Assembly (NCBI GenBank): GCA_017436135.1
Contig: JAFSDQ010000019.1
Coordinates: forward strand, 1 to 57,256
Source of the DNA: Clostridia bacterium
Lineage (GTDB): Bacteria > Bacillota_A > Clostridia > Monoglobales > Monoglobaceae
Length of the DNA: 57,256 nucleotides
Direction of reading: 5' to 3'
Both the position numbers and the translations under genes were made by a program. The notes beneath the pieces are model-generated. The model was not told the origin of the DNA. It worked only from the letters and a program-made list of their open reading frames with translations, and searched no databases. Shown piece after piece: positions 23,939 to 32,361 of the stretch (positions are counted from its first letter, which is position 1; the number at the start of each line of letters is the position of its first letter).

Positions 23939-24817
23939 ATGGAATATAAGCAGTTGCAGGATATGAAAATGTCAAATATTGTTCTGGGCACAGAGGGCTT
24001 CGGGGAGAGAATAGACAAGGAAACAGCATTTGAGCTTATGGATTTTTATATAGAAAAAGGCGGCAATGTTATTGATACGGCACGCTTGTATTGCGGCGGA
24101 AAAACAGAAGAGGTTGTAGGAGAATATATAAAAGGAAAAAGGGACAAGGTATTTATTTCAACTAAATGCGGTCATCCCGTTACCCTTCAGGATTTAACCC
24201 GCAGCCGTCTTGATAAAGAGGATATATTATGGGATGTAGATGCCAGTCTGAAGGCTCTTGATATTGATTACATTGATATTCTGTGGCTCCACAGGGACGA
24301 TGAAGAAAAGCCTGTAGGTCCCATAATAGAAACCCTGAACCAACTTATAAAGGAGGGCGTAGTGGGTCATATTGGCGCATCCAACTGGTCTTATGACAGA
24401 ATAATGGAGGCAAACGAATACGCAAGAGAAAATAATTTAGTTGGCTTTTGTGCAAGTCAGGCTCTGTATAACCTTGCTACCCGTTCAAAGGTTTGGGATT
24501 ACAAGCTTGCCTATATTGATGAGGAAAAAGAGAAGTATGACAGGGGCAATATTCCCGTATTTGCTTTTTCTTCCCAGGCAAAAGGATTTTTTGAGAAGTA
24601 TGCCGAGGGGAATTTATCACCCAAGGCAAAGGAAAGATACTTAAATGATGGCTCTTTGAAAACTTTTAAGCTGATTGCCGAGAGGGCAGAGCGGGACAAT
24701 ATTACCATTTCCTGCGCTAACCTTAAAATTCTTCAGGAGCAAAGTAATTTTGATGTATTCCCAATTATTGGACCCTCTAAACTTTCACAGCTTAAGGATA
24801 CGCTTAATATAAAATAA
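23939..24817 (+). CDS. aldo/keto reductase
   Basis: NAD(P)H-dependent oxidoreductase of 292 residues with an (alpha/beta)8 barrel. The catalytic tetrad is complete: Asp46 and Tyr51 in DTARLY, Lys76 in STKCG, His118 in LWLHRDD. GHIGASNWS and the C-terminal IIGPSKLSQL are typical of the family. Substrate is unknown. It is the first gene of a two-gene operon with an iron alcohol dehydrogenase, so the pair probably reduces or oxidises an aldehyde or ketose derived from the neighbouring sugar pathways. Expression is probably controlled by the divergent RpiR regulator. Confidence 0.9.
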   Translation: MEYKQLQDMKMSNIVLGTEGFGERIDKETAFELMDFYIEKGGNVIDTARLYCGGKTEEVVGEYIKGKRDKVFISTKCGHPVTLQDLTRSRLDKEDILWDVDASLKALDIDYIDILWLHRDDEEKPVGPIIETLNQLIKEGVVGHIGASNWSYDRIMEANEYARENNLVGFCASQALYNLATRSKVWDYKLAYIDEEKEKYDRGNIPVFAFSSQAKGFFEKYAEGNLSPKAKERYLNDGSLKTFKLIAERAERDNITISCANLKILQEQSNFDVFPIIGPSKLSQLKDTLNIK

Positions 24818-24835
24818 CGGAAAAGGAAGATAAAA

Positions 24836-26023
24836 ATGAAAAATTTTGTATACTATACTCCCACAAAAGTTTATTTCGGTAAAGATGAGGAAATGCGTGT
24901 GGGACAGCTTATAAAGGAATTTGGTGCAAAAAAGGTGCTTATCCATTACGGAAGCAAATCTGCAGTGGAGAGCGGACTTCTCTCCCGGGTAATTGAGTGT
25001 ATAGAAAAAGAGGGAATATCCCATGTAGAGCTTGGGGGTGTTGTGCCAAATCCCGAATTGCGTCTTGTTAGAGAGGGAATTGCTCTTTGCCAAAAAGAGG
25101 GCGTGGACTTCGTACTTGCTGTAGGGGGCGGCTCTGTTATTGATTCTGCCAAGGATATTGCAAACGGTGCGGCAAACCCTGATACAGACGTATGGGAATT
25201 TTCCCTTAAAAGAGCAATTCCAAAGAAAACTCTTCCCAAGGGAGCAATCCTTACTCTTTCGGCGGCAGGCTCGGAAATGTCATCCTCCTGTGTTATAACC
25301 AACACAGAAACAGGACAAAAAAGAGGATATAACGGAGATTTCAACAGGTTGAATTTTGCTATAGAAAACCCCGAGCTTACATATACAGTAAGCCCTTACC
25401 AGACCGCTTGCGGTACAGTTGATATTTCTATGCATACAATAGAGAGGTATTTTTCCAAGGGGGCTGACACATATTTGACAGACGGAATTGCCGAGGCGGT
25501 TATAAGGTCTGTTTTTAAGGCGGGCAGGGATGCTATAGAAGACCCTTGTAATTATACCGCCAGGGCAAATATGATGTGGGCGTCATCTGTGGCACATAAT
25601 GACTTGACCCACTGCGGACGGGATTATGTTCTTGCGGTGCATCAGCTGGAGCATGAGGTTTCGGGAATGTATCCTGAAGTTGCCCATGGGGCGGGACTTG
25701 CAGCCCTTTGGTGCAGTTGGGCAAGATATGTATACAAAGCAAACCCCCAAAGATTTTTGCAGTATGTAAGGAAAATCTGGGAAGTAGATGAAGAAAATAC
25801 AGATATTGCCATATTAAAAGGAATTGAGATGCAGGAAAATTACTACAAGGCTATTGGGATGCCAATTTGTCTTGAAGAGCTTGGAGTAAAAGAAGAGGAT
25901 TTACCTGCTCTTGCATATAATTGTACCTATGAAAAAACCAGGGTTCTTCCGGGGGATATGGAGCTTGGTTATGAGGAAATTCTTGACATATACAAAATGG
26001 CATTAAAAAATGATAAGCTGTGA
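24836..26023 (+). CDS. iron-containing alcohol dehydrogenase (butanol dehydrogenase/YqhD-like)
   Basis: A 395-residue group III alcohol dehydrogenase. The NAD(P) site GGGSVIDSAKDIA lies near residues 98-110 and the metal-binding His residues are in HQLEHEVSGMYPEVAHG. KTRVLPGDMELGYEEILDIY at the C-terminus is like BdhA and YqhD enzymes, which reduce aldehydes with NADPH. AAGGAAG lies six bases before the ATG and 18 bases separate it from the aldo/keto reductase stop. No coenzyme-A aldehyde dehydrogenase is close, so a role in aldehyde disposal from sugar cleavage is only an inference. Confidence 0.9.
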   Translation: MKNFVYYTPTKVYFGKDEEMRVGQLIKEFGAKKVLIHYGSKSAVESGLLSRVIECIEKEGISHVELGGVVPNPELRLVREGIALCQKEGVDFVLAVGGGSVIDSAKDIANGAANPDTDVWEFSLKRAIPKKTLPKGAILTLSAAGSEMSSSCVITNTETGQKRGYNGDFNRLNFAIENPELTYTVSPYQTACGTVDISMHTIERYFSKGADTYLTDGIAEAVIRSVFKAGRDAIEDPCNYTARANMMWASSVAHNDLTHCGRDYVLAVHQLEHEVSGMYPEVAHGAGLAALWCSWARYVYKANPQRFLQYVRKIWEVDEENTDIAILKGIEMQENYYKAIGMPICLEELGVKEEDLPALAYNCTYEKTRVLPGDMELGYEEILDIYKMALKNDKL

Positions 26024-26035
26024 GAAAAACAAAAA

Positions 26036-26059
26036 GCTCTCCAAAACTATTTGGAGAGC
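26036..26059 (-). terminator. terminator of AraC-family gene (leftward)
   Basis: Perfect 10-bp stem GCTCTCCAAA (26036-26045) / TTTGGAGAGC (26050-26059) with an ACTA loop. A T-run follows only in the leftward direction, so it mainly ends the AraC gene. Confidence 0.8.
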
Positions 26060-26074
26060 GAGTAAACCTTTGAA

Positions 26075-26899
26075 TCAGTGTTGCTTTTTAATGCCTTGAC
26101 TGGGGGATTTGCCGAAGTATCTTTTGTAGGCTCTGAAAAATACGGAATAATCAGAGAACCCGCATTCTGAATATACTCTCGATGGGGCACAGCCGATGTC
26201 AAGCATGTTTTGTGCTGCAACAAGCCGCTTTATGGTGATATATGACCAGACAGAGCTACCGAAGTTTTTCTTGAAAAGTCGGCATAGCTGGGACTTGCTT
26301 AAAAAGAATTTGTCGCAAATGTCGTCAAGAGAAATTTGGTTTTCAAGGTTTTCGTTTATATATCTTGCTATTTGCTGCGCAGAGGTTTTTCCTCCCTCCA
26401 CATTCTGGAAGCCTGAATTATTAAAGGCAATGAGAATTTCGTTAAGAAGAGGGAAGAGATTTGTTTCAAGCTGAAGTCCGCGATTAGAGGTTTCTGCCAT
26501 CATATTGTTAAGGAGAGCAATATACATTTCGGAATCAGGATTTTCGCTGCGGAGAAGATTGTACTTTCCGGGCTCCCGATTTTCAAAGGGTGCCAGCAAA
26601 AGCTGGTCTGGGTCAAGAGTTTGAATGAAGTTTTTCTTGAAATGAAGAGCAAAGCGCTCGTAGGGAATGTCCGTATTCAGCTCAATAAAATGAGATTCTG
26701 TATTATTTGTTATAAGAACATCTCCGGGAAGCAAGGGGTATTTATTACCCTCAATATAGTAATTACCCTCGCCCCCCAGAAAATAAAAAATTTCACAGTC
26801 GGTATGAGTATGCATATTGAACTTGAATTGCTCGGGATGCTCGTCCACAGAATGATGGCATATTATGTTATTGTTTGAAAACTTGAAAAATCTACTCAT
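26075..26899 (-). CDS. AraC-family transcriptional regulator (uxuA-linked)
   Basis: A 274-residue regulator. The ATG at 26899 is preferred: AAGGTG lies six bases upstream, whereas the in-frame GTG at 26908 is part of that same Shine-Dalgarno sequence. The N-terminal cupin (about 15-130) contains HMHTDCEIFYFLGGEG; the C-terminal double HTH (about 175-272) contains ISLDDICDKFFLSKSQLCRLFK and ends GFSDYSVFFRAYKRYFGKSP. It is divergent from uxuA over two tandem near-palindromes, one of which covers its own -35, suggesting autoregulation. Likely effector: a hexuronate or mannonate. Confidence 0.9.
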   Translation of the reverse strand: MSRFFKFSNNNIICHHSVDEHPEQFKFNMHTHTDCEIFYFLGGEGNYYIEGNKYPLLPGDVLITNNTESHFIELNTDIPYERFALHFKKNFIQTLDPDQLLLAPFENREPGKYNLLRSENPDSEMYIALLNNMMAETSNRGLQLETNLFPLLNEILIAFNNSGFQNVEGGKTSAQQIARYINENLENQISLDDICDKFFLSKSQLCRLFKKNFGSSVWSYITIKRLVAAQNMLDIGCAPSRVYSECGFSDYSVFFRAYKRYFGKSPSQGIKKQH

Positions 26900-26916
26900 T
26901 TTAATCACCTTGCAGT

Positions 26917-26945
26917 ATTATAACACAACTTGCTAATATTTGCAA
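26917..26945 (-). promoter_or_regulatory. promoter of the uxuA-linked AraC gene
   Basis: Minus strand TTGCAA (complement of 26940-26945), 17-base spacer, TATAAT (complement of 26917-26922). The -35 is inside operator copy A. Confidence 0.72.
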
Positions 26946-26966
26946 TATATATGCAAATATTAGCAA
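26930..26966. promoter_or_regulatory. tandem operator between araC-type gene and uxuA
   Basis: TTGCTAATATTTGCAA (26930-26945) and ATGCAAATATTAGCAA (26951-26966) are two near-palindromes whose starts are exactly 21 bases apart. Together they also form a perfect 15-bp inverted repeat with a 7-base centre. This is a typical arrangement for a dimeric regulator bound on one face of the helix. Confidence 0.65.
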
Positions 26967-26971
26967 TTTAA

Positions 26972-27000
26972 TTGTGAGAAATATTGTGATATTATATAAT
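26972..27000 (+). promoter_or_regulatory. uxuA: uxuA promoter
   Basis: TTGTGA (26972-26977), 17-base spacer, TATAAT (26995-27000). The operator ends six bases upstream of the -35, a position suited to activation. Confidence 0.78.
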
Positions 27001-27028
27001 AACAAAATAAGAAAAGGAAGTGAATGCA

Positions 27029-28066
27029 TTGAAGTTGACCTTTCGCTGGTACGGAAATGATGACCCCGTTACCCTGGAAAAGATTTCCCAGATTCCTACC
27101 ATGAGCGGTATTGTATCTGCAGTATACGATGTTAAGCCGGGCGGAGTATGGAGCAATGAAAGCATTGAAAAAATTAAAGCAGAGGCAAATGCTCACGGGC
27201 TTGAGTTTGAGGTGGTGGAAAGTGTTCCCGTGCCTGAAGACATTAAGCTGGGGAATGCAAATGCGCCGCAGCTTATAGAGAATTATTGTGAGAATATTCG
27301 CAGACTTTCAAAGGCAGGGGTAAAGTGTATCTGTTATAACTTTATGCCCGTTTTTGACTGGCTCCGCAGTGAGCTTGAACATCAACAGGCAGATGGCGCC
27401 AACGCCCTTGCTTATGATGAAGAAACAGTTCTTGCTATGAATCCTCTCCTTGGGGACTTATCTCTCCCGGGGTGGGATGCAAGCTATGAAAGTGATGAGC
27501 TTAAGTCCCTTTTAAAGGCGTATGCAGACCTTGGAGAAGAGGGGCTTTGGAAAAATGTTGAAACCTTTTTAAAGGCTGTAATTCCTGTTGCCAAGGAGTG
27601 CGGAGTAAATATGGCAATACACCCGGACGATCCGCCCTGGGGAATTTTTGGGTTGCCGAGGATTATTACCGACAAGAAAAATCTGCAGAGATTTTTAGAC
27701 CTTGTTCCTGAAACAAATAACGGTTTAACTCTTTGTACAGGGTCGCTTGGCGCAAACCCCGATAATGATATGATTGATATGATAAACACCTTTGCGGACA
27801 GAATTCATTTTGTTCATTTGAGAAACATTAAATACACAGGCACAAGAAAGTTTGAAGAGGTTGGTCATCCCACAGATTGTGGCTCTATTGATATGTTTGG
27901 TATCGCAAAGGCATTGGTGGATAACGGCTTTGACGGCTATGTGCGTCCCGACCACGGAAGAATGATTTGGGGCGAAAAGGGAAGATATGGCTATGGCCTT
28001 TTTGACAGAGCTCTTGGTGCTACATATCTTTCGGGCTTGTTTGAGGCAATAGAGAAAATGAAATAG
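27029..28066 (+). CDS. uxuA: mannonate dehydratase
   Basis: Converts D-mannonate to 2-keto-3-deoxygluconate in glucuronate breakdown; metal-dependent TIM barrel, 345 residues. I place the start at the TTG 27029 because it gives the family N-terminus MKLTFRWYGNDD and has AAAGGAAG about eight bases upstream; a GTG at 27020 overlaps the Shine-Dalgarno sequence. Family motifs: MAIHPDDPPWGIFGLPRI, LCTGSLGANPDND, IHFVHLRNIK and YVRPDHGRMIWGE, which carry the metal-binding His and Cys residues. Forms an operon with uxuB ten bases downstream; under the tandem operator at 26930-26966. Confidence 0.95.
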   Translation: MKLTFRWYGNDDPVTLEKISQIPTMSGIVSAVYDVKPGGVWSNESIEKIKAEANAHGLEFEVVESVPVPEDIKLGNANAPQLIENYCENIRRLSKAGVKCICYNFMPVFDWLRSELEHQQADGANALAYDEETVLAMNPLLGDLSLPGWDASYESDELKSLLKAYADLGEEGLWKNVETFLKAVIPVAKECGVNMAIHPDDPPWGIFGLPRIITDKKNLQRFLDLVPETNNGLTLCTGSLGANPDNDMIDMINTFADRIHFVHLRNIKYTGTRKFEEVGHPTDCGSIDMFGIAKALVDNGFDGYVRPDHGRMIWGEKGRYGYGLFDRALGATYLSGLFEAIEKMK

Positions 28067-28076
28067 GAGAAAAAGT

Positions 28077-28898
28077 ATGAAAAATATTGTAATAACAGGT
28101 GCAGGGGGTGTGCTTTGCTCTTCCTTTGCGGAATTTCTTGCAAAGAGTGGAAACAATGTTGCACTTCTTGACTTAAATGAAGAGGCGGCAAAAGCTGTGG
28201 CAGACAGAATTGTTGCAGACGGCGGAAACGCAAAGGCTTACAAATGTAATGTTTTATCCCGAGAGAATATCGGGGAGGTACATAACCAAATCTTAAAGGA
28301 TTTCGGCAAGTGTGATATACTGATAAACGGAGCGGGAGGGAACAACCCCAAATGCACAACTCTGCACGAGGAATATGAAAAAGGGGACGAAAACGAAAAG
28401 GATTTTCTTACCTTTTTTAACATTGACGAGAGCGGATTTGATTTTGTATTTGACCTTAATATTAAGGGTGTGCTGCTTCCAAGCCAGATTTTTATGGCGG
28501 ATATGGTAGGCAGAGAGGGCTGTTGTGTGCTTAACATTTCTTCTATGAATGCGTACAGACCTCTTACAAAAATTCCTGCATATTCTGCTGCAAAGTCTGC
28601 TGTTGGTAATTTTACCCAATGGCTTGCGGTTCACTTTGCAAAGGAGAACATCAGGGTAAATGCCATTGCTCCCGGATTTTTTGTTACTAATCAAAACAGG
28701 GCAATGCTGTTCAACGAGGACGGCACTCCCACCCCAAGAACAGACAAGATTTTGCGGTCTACTCCTATGGGCAGATTTGGAGAAGCGGAGGAGCTTTTAG
28801 GCACAGTAGAGTGGCTTCTTGACGAAAAGAAGTCGGGCTTTGTAACAGGAGTTACTGTCCCTATTGACGGGGGATTTTCTGCATATTCAGGAGTATAA
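28077..28898 (+). CDS. uxuB: D-mannonate oxidoreductase (fructuronate reductase), SDR type
   Basis: Short-chain dehydrogenase of 273 residues that reduces D-fructuronate to D-mannonate with NADH, the step before UxuA. The Rossmann motif is ITGAGGVLCSSFAE (6-19), the active site SSMNAYRP ... AYSAAKSAVGNF holds Ser, Tyr and Lys, and VNAIAPGFFVTNQNRAML is characteristic of the Bacillus-type UxuB (YjmF) subgroup rather than of the unrelated E. coli enzyme. Adjacent to uxuA and with ATAGGAG before the ATG. Assignment depends on context plus subgroup motifs. Confidence 0.88.
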   Translation: MKNIVITGAGGVLCSSFAEFLAKSGNNVALLDLNEEAAKAVADRIVADGGNAKAYKCNVLSRENIGEVHNQILKDFGKCDILINGAGGNNPKCTTLHEEYEKGDENEKDFLTFFNIDESGFDFVFDLNIKGVLLPSQIFMADMVGREGCCVLNISSMNAYRPLTKIPAYSAAKSAVGNFTQWLAVHFAKENIRVNAIAPGFFVTNQNRAMLFNEDGTPTPRTDKILRSTPMGRFGEAEELLGTVEWLLDEKKSGFVTGVTVPIDGGFSAYSGV

Positions 28899-29248
28899 GA
28901 TTACCGAGCATTTTAACATGGCAGAAGGGAAAATTAACCATTGAAAATCGAGGTTCAGATAACTTCTGTCACCATAGGGTGACAGAAGTTATCCGAACCA
29001 CGCCTTAAACTGCGTAATTTCGGTGTATTTCGTCTTGTCATCTTTGCAAGGCGTCAGCCTTGCTTCATCTTCCGCACCAAAATTCTCTCGAAATTTCATC
29101 AGTTTAAGGTCGAAGAATTTTCAAAGAGGGAATTTTATGCTTATGCAAGGCAAAAACGCAGGTAATCCTGACGGATTACCGAGTATTTTAACGTGGCAGA
29201 AGGGAAAATTAACCATTGAAAATCGAGGTTCAGATAACTTCTGTCACC
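28899..29248. repeat. 75-bp direct repeats flanking a structured intergenic insert
   Basis: The 75 bases at 28899-28973 recur at 29174-29248 with two differences, giving a 275-base unit. Between them lie a long stem (CCTTAAACTG 29003-29012 / CAGTTTAAGG 29100-29109, with AATTTCG/CGAAATT inside), a hairpin GCAAGGC/GCCTTGC (29046-29063) and GGTAATCC/GGATTACC (29161-29180). No credible gene is present. The right copy runs straight into the ribosome binding site of the next gene, so the insert lengthens the uxuB-isomerase gap to 366 bases. Looks like a dispersed repeat that inserted with, or caused, a duplication. Confidence 0.75.
28952..28999. terminator. long hairpin after uxuB
   Basis: A 22-bp stem with one mismatch, 28952-28973 against 28978-28999, ATAG loop. 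There is no T-run, so termination is uncertain; the left arm alone is repeated at 29227-29248. Confidence 0.5.
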
Positions 29249-29264
29249 CTAAGGAGAATTTTAA

Positions 29265-30110
29265 ATGTCTACTATTAAAATTTATGCTTTTTCGGATGAG
29301 GCAAGTACTATTCTTGAAGAACAGATAGCTGCTCTTAAACGAAATAATCTAAATGGTATGGAAATCAGGAGTGTTGATAATGAAAATATTGCTGATATCT
29401 CCATAGAAAAAGCAAAAGAAATTAAAAAGCAGTTGGATGATGCAGGACTTGAGGTGTGGTCACTGGGCTCGCCCTACGGAAAAATTCAGATTGACGGAGA
29501 TTTTGACGGGCACATAGAAAAGTTGAAGAAATCTTTTCAGGTTGCACAGGTTCTTGGTGCAAAAAATATCCGTATGTTTTCGTTCTATATGCCAAAAGAT
29601 GGTGAATATAAGGATTATAAAAATCAGGTAATAGAAAAGCTGGGCAAAATGGCAGAGCTTGCAAAAGAAAACGGAATTTATCTTTGCCACGAAAACGAAA
29701 AGGGCATATATGGCGACGTGGCAGAACGATGCCTTGAAATATTTAAGGCGGTACCTTATCTCAAAGGTGTGTTTGATCCTGCTAATTTTATTCAGTGCGG
29801 ACAAGATATAAAAGAGGCGTGGGACCTCCTTAAAGATTACATTTTTTATATGCACATCAAGGACGCCACTCATGAGGGAGATATTGTTCCCTCTGGAGCA
29901 GGGATTGGAAATATCGCCTATATTGCAAAGGAATTTATTAAAAAAGGCGGTACTTCCTTTACAATAGAGCCCCATCTTACTGTTTTCAGGGGACTTGCTG
30001 ACCTTGAGCAGGAAGGGGAAACAAGTAAGGTTGGACAGAGGTTTGTATATGCAAACTCAAATGAAGCCTTTGATGCGGCGTGTGCTGCATTCAAAGAGCA
30101 GATTTCTTGA
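29265..30110 (+). CDS. sugar phosphate isomerase/epimerase-like TIM-barrel protein
   Basis: A 281-residue member of the xylose-isomerase-like AP endonuclease 2 fold (IolE/hydroxypyruvate isomerase type). Metal-site residues appear as ICHENEKG-like YLCHENEKGIYG near 138-149, KGVFDPANF with the Asp, YMHIKDAT with His and Asp, and FTIEPHL with the final Glu. The catalysed isomerisation is unknown. It follows uxuA-uxuB in the same direction but with the 275-base repeat in between, so co-transcription is unsure. CTAAGGAG is six to seven bases before the ATG. It ends at a strong terminator. Confidence 0.82.
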   Translation: MSTIKIYAFSDEASTILEEQIAALKRNNLNGMEIRSVDNENIADISIEKAKEIKKQLDDAGLEVWSLGSPYGKIQIDGDFDGHIEKLKKSFQVAQVLGAKNIRMFSFYMPKDGEYKDYKNQVIEKLGKMAELAKENGIYLCHENEKGIYGDVAERCLEIFKAVPYLKGVFDPANFIQCGQDIKEAWDLLKDYIFYMHIKDATHEGDIVPSGAGIGNIAYIAKEFIKKGGTSFTIEPHLTVFRGLADLEQEGETSKVGQRFVYANSNEAFDAACAAFKEQIS

Positions 30111-30141
30111 GAGGATAACTAAAGCTGTCAAGCAGGATATT

Positions 30142-30181
30142 AAAAAACCTTTAAATCGCTTTTGCGATTTAAAGGTTTTTT
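30142..30181. terminator. bidirectional terminator
   Basis: Perfect 18-bp stem AAAAAACCTTTAAATCGC (30142-30159) / 30164-30181, TTTT loop; poly-A and poly-T ends serve both the isomerase gene and the convergent AraC gene. Confidence 0.92.
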
Positions 30182-30182
30182 G

Positions 30183-31046
30183 TTACATATTGTGTGCTTC
30201 GAAGAAATTCTTGTACATTTTTTTATAGTCAGAGGGAGAAACCTGTTTGTATTTTTTAAAGGTACGATTAAAGTAAGACAGAGAGGAAAAGCCTACCTTG
30301 TAAGAAATTTCGGAGAAGGTCATTTCTGTAGAGAATAGCTCCTCTGCTTTGCACACCCGGACAAAATTCAGGTAATCGAAAATAGTTATTCCTGTGATTT
30401 TCTTAAACAGTCTGCAAAAGTATTCCCGATTGAGAGAGAGCCTATCTGAAATATCTTCAAGAGTTAATTGCTCGTCATAGTGATTATCAATATAGTCAAA
30501 AACAGGGAGAATTCTGTTCATAAGCTTGATATCTACAAACTTGTCCTCGATATTGATAAGGCCTTTTCTGTGAAGAATGGCAAGAATTCTGTATATATCA
30601 GAGGTTATGTAAAAATCGTTTGAGGTGATTTTTTCTGCATTTTTTTCCACCATATCAAGAATACAGGAAAGCAATTCATCATAATCGGGGTCGCTTGCCC
30701 TGAATATAAAAATGGGAACAGCGTTCATCTCTAAAAAATATGACAGATACTTAAGGTTGTTTCTAAAGCTTACAGGATTGCGAAACTGAACGAGAACCTG
30801 TGAAGAACCGTCTTCGAGAAATTCGGTAGAATGAGAGATTTTGCTGTTTATAAAAATAATTTCCCCCTGATTTGCGATTTGAGCCTCTTTGTCGGTTTTT
30901 ACACGCATACTACCTGTGGGAATATAGAGAAACTCAAGCTCGGTATGGAAATGAAAGACTGACAGTTCCCCTTTGACCCAGGGCTTGCCCTCTAAAATAT
31001 TTGCAGTTCTGTTTGGATTCTTGTAAAATATCTTTTCGTTTATCAT
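30183..31046 (-). CDS. AraC-family transcriptional regulator (Gfo/ThuA-linked)
   Basis: A 287-residue regulator with an N-terminal cupin, marked by FHFHTELEFLYIPTGSMRV near residues 31-49, and a C-terminal double HTH from about 185: LTLEDISDRLSLNREYFCRLFK and FSEISYKVGFSSLSYFNRTFKK. It is divergent from the Gfo/Idh-ThuA-isomerase operon and separated from it by 137 bases that hold a direct repeat spaced as AraC half-sites often are. The neighbouring operon is therefore the likely target and a sugar derivative the likely ligand. Confidence 0.9.
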   Translation of the reverse strand: MINEKIFYKNPNRTANILEGKPWVKGELSVFHFHTELEFLYIPTGSMRVKTDKEAQIANQGEIIFINSKISHSTEFLEDGSSQVLVQFRNPVSFRNNLKYLSYFLEMNAVPIFIFRASDPDYDELLSCILDMVEKNAEKITSNDFYITSDIYRILAILHRKGLINIEDKFVDIKLMNRILPVFDYIDNHYDEQLTLEDISDRLSLNREYFCRLFKKITGITIFDYLNFVRVCKAEELFSTEMTFSEISYKVGFSSLSYFNRTFKKYKQVSPSDYKKMYKNFFEAHNM

Positions 31047-31060
31047 AGAAAATACCCCAC

Positions 31061-31093
31061 AGTCAATATTGTTAAAACATTAGTCAATATAAT
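31061..31093 (+). promoter_or_regulatory. direct-repeat half-sites and -10 of the Gfo/ThuA operon
   Basis: AGTCAATAT occurs at 31061-31069 and again at 31082-31090, exactly 21 bases apart. A TATAAT (31088-31093) overlaps the second copy and has no recognisable -35, as expected for an activator-dependent promoter. The mRNA leader would be about 85 bases. Confidence 0.5.
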
Positions 31094-31183
31094 TATAGAA
31101 CAAAGTATGCAAATAGGTTATTATTAGTATATCACAGAATATATTTAAAATCAATATTTTAAATTAAAAGGAGTGTTATAAAA

Positions 31184-32347
31184 ATGTCAAAAGGAATTTT
31201 GGATGCGTTTATGTATGACCAGAGTGAACAGGTTATAGATGAAACCAAAAAGGTAAAAATAGGTATTATAGGTACCGGATGGATTGCAGAGGCTCATATT
31301 GAACAATACCTTCAGATGCCTGATGTTGAAATTGTTGCAGGAGCAGACCTTGTTCCCGGTAAGGCAAAGGCTTTCTTTGAAAAATTTGGTGTTGAGGGGG
31401 CAAAATGCTACAACAGCCATAAAGAGCTTATTGATGCAGGAGAGGCTGACGCAGTAAGTATTTGTACATACAACGCAACCCATGCAGAATGTGCTATCTA
31501 TGCCCTTGACCATGGTGTAGACGTTCTTCTTGAAAAGCCTATGTGCGTTACAATAGAGGAAGCTGTTGAAATCTGCAAGGCAGAAAAGAGAAGCGGCAAG
31601 ATTTTGTCAATCGGCTTCCAGCCCAGATTTGATAACAATATGAAGATGGTAAAACAGATTGTGCAGTCAGGTGTTCTGGGTGATATTTACTACATTCAGA
31701 CAGGCGGCGGAAGACGCCATGGTATTCCCACACCCTTTGGCACAACCTTTATCGAAAAGGAAACAGGCGGAATCGGTGCTTTGGGCGACATAGGTTGTTA
31801 TTCACTGGATATGGTGCTCAATGCAGTTGGATATCCCAAGCCCCTTACAGTAACAGGCTATATTTCCGATTTCTTCGGCACGGACCCTGATTATTATACT
31901 TCAGACGGCAAGCCCGCTGAATATGCAGAAAAATTCGGAGTAGACGATTTCGGCGCAGGCTTTATTCGTTTGGAGGGCGGAATTATCCTCGACTTCAGAA
32001 TTTCCTGGGCAATGCACATGGATACTCCCGGTGACTCACTCATTCTTGGAACAAAGGGCGGACTCAGGATTCCTTCAACTGATTGCTGGAATGGTTCTAT
32101 CGGCGGACCTCTCAAGCTCTATCAGAGAGTTGCAGGCAAGGATGTTATTACAGAATTCCCCATGTGTGATGGTCAGCAGTACAGCAATTTCTATCTTAAG
32201 GTAAGATCCTTCCTTGACGCAGTTAAGACGGGGGACAAGGCGCCTATTTCTTCAAAAGAAATTATACTCAACCAGGCTATTATTGACGGTATTGTTAAGT
32301 CAAGTCAGCTTGGCAAGGAAATCGAGATAGAAATCCCTGAAATATAA
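31184..32347 (+). CDS. Gfo/Idh/MocA-family sugar oxidoreductase
   Basis: NAD(P)-dependent dehydrogenase of 387 residues. The Rossmann motif is IGIIGTGWIAEAH (about 26-38) after an unusual 25-residue N-terminal extension; the catalytic Lys is in LLEKPMCV; the C-terminal half carries GGIGALGDIGCYSLDMVLNAVG with the active-site Asp and His-region residues. Family members oxidise sugar hydroxyls, often at C3. It heads an operon with ThuA-like and two TIM-barrel isomerase-like genes, which fits oxidation of a glycoside to a 3-keto derivative. The strong AAAAGGAG and divergent AraC suggest induction by the substrate. Confidence 0.88.
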   Translation: MSKGILDAFMYDQSEQVIDETKKVKIGIIGTGWIAEAHIEQYLQMPDVEIVAGADLVPGKAKAFFEKFGVEGAKCYNSHKELIDAGEADAVSICTYNATHAECAIYALDHGVDVLLEKPMCVTIEEAVEICKAEKRSGKILSIGFQPRFDNNMKMVKQIVQSGVLGDIYYIQTGGGRRHGIPTPFGTTFIEKETGGIGALGDIGCYSLDMVLNAVGYPKPLTVTGYISDFFGTDPDYYTSDGKPAEYAEKFGVDDFGAGFIRLEGGIILDFRISWAMHMDTPGDSLILGTKGGLRIPSTDCWNGSIGGPLKLYQRVAGKDVITEFPMCDGQQYSNFYLKVRSFLDAVKTGDKAPISSKEIILNQAIIDGIVKSSQLGKEIEIEIPEI

Positions 32348-32361
32348 TGGAGGGTAAAACC

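Noticed and set aside
29023..29328. 101-codon open frame in the 275-base repeat
   Set aside because: It runs across repeat hairpins into another frame of the isomerase gene and shows no family motif or ribosome binding site.
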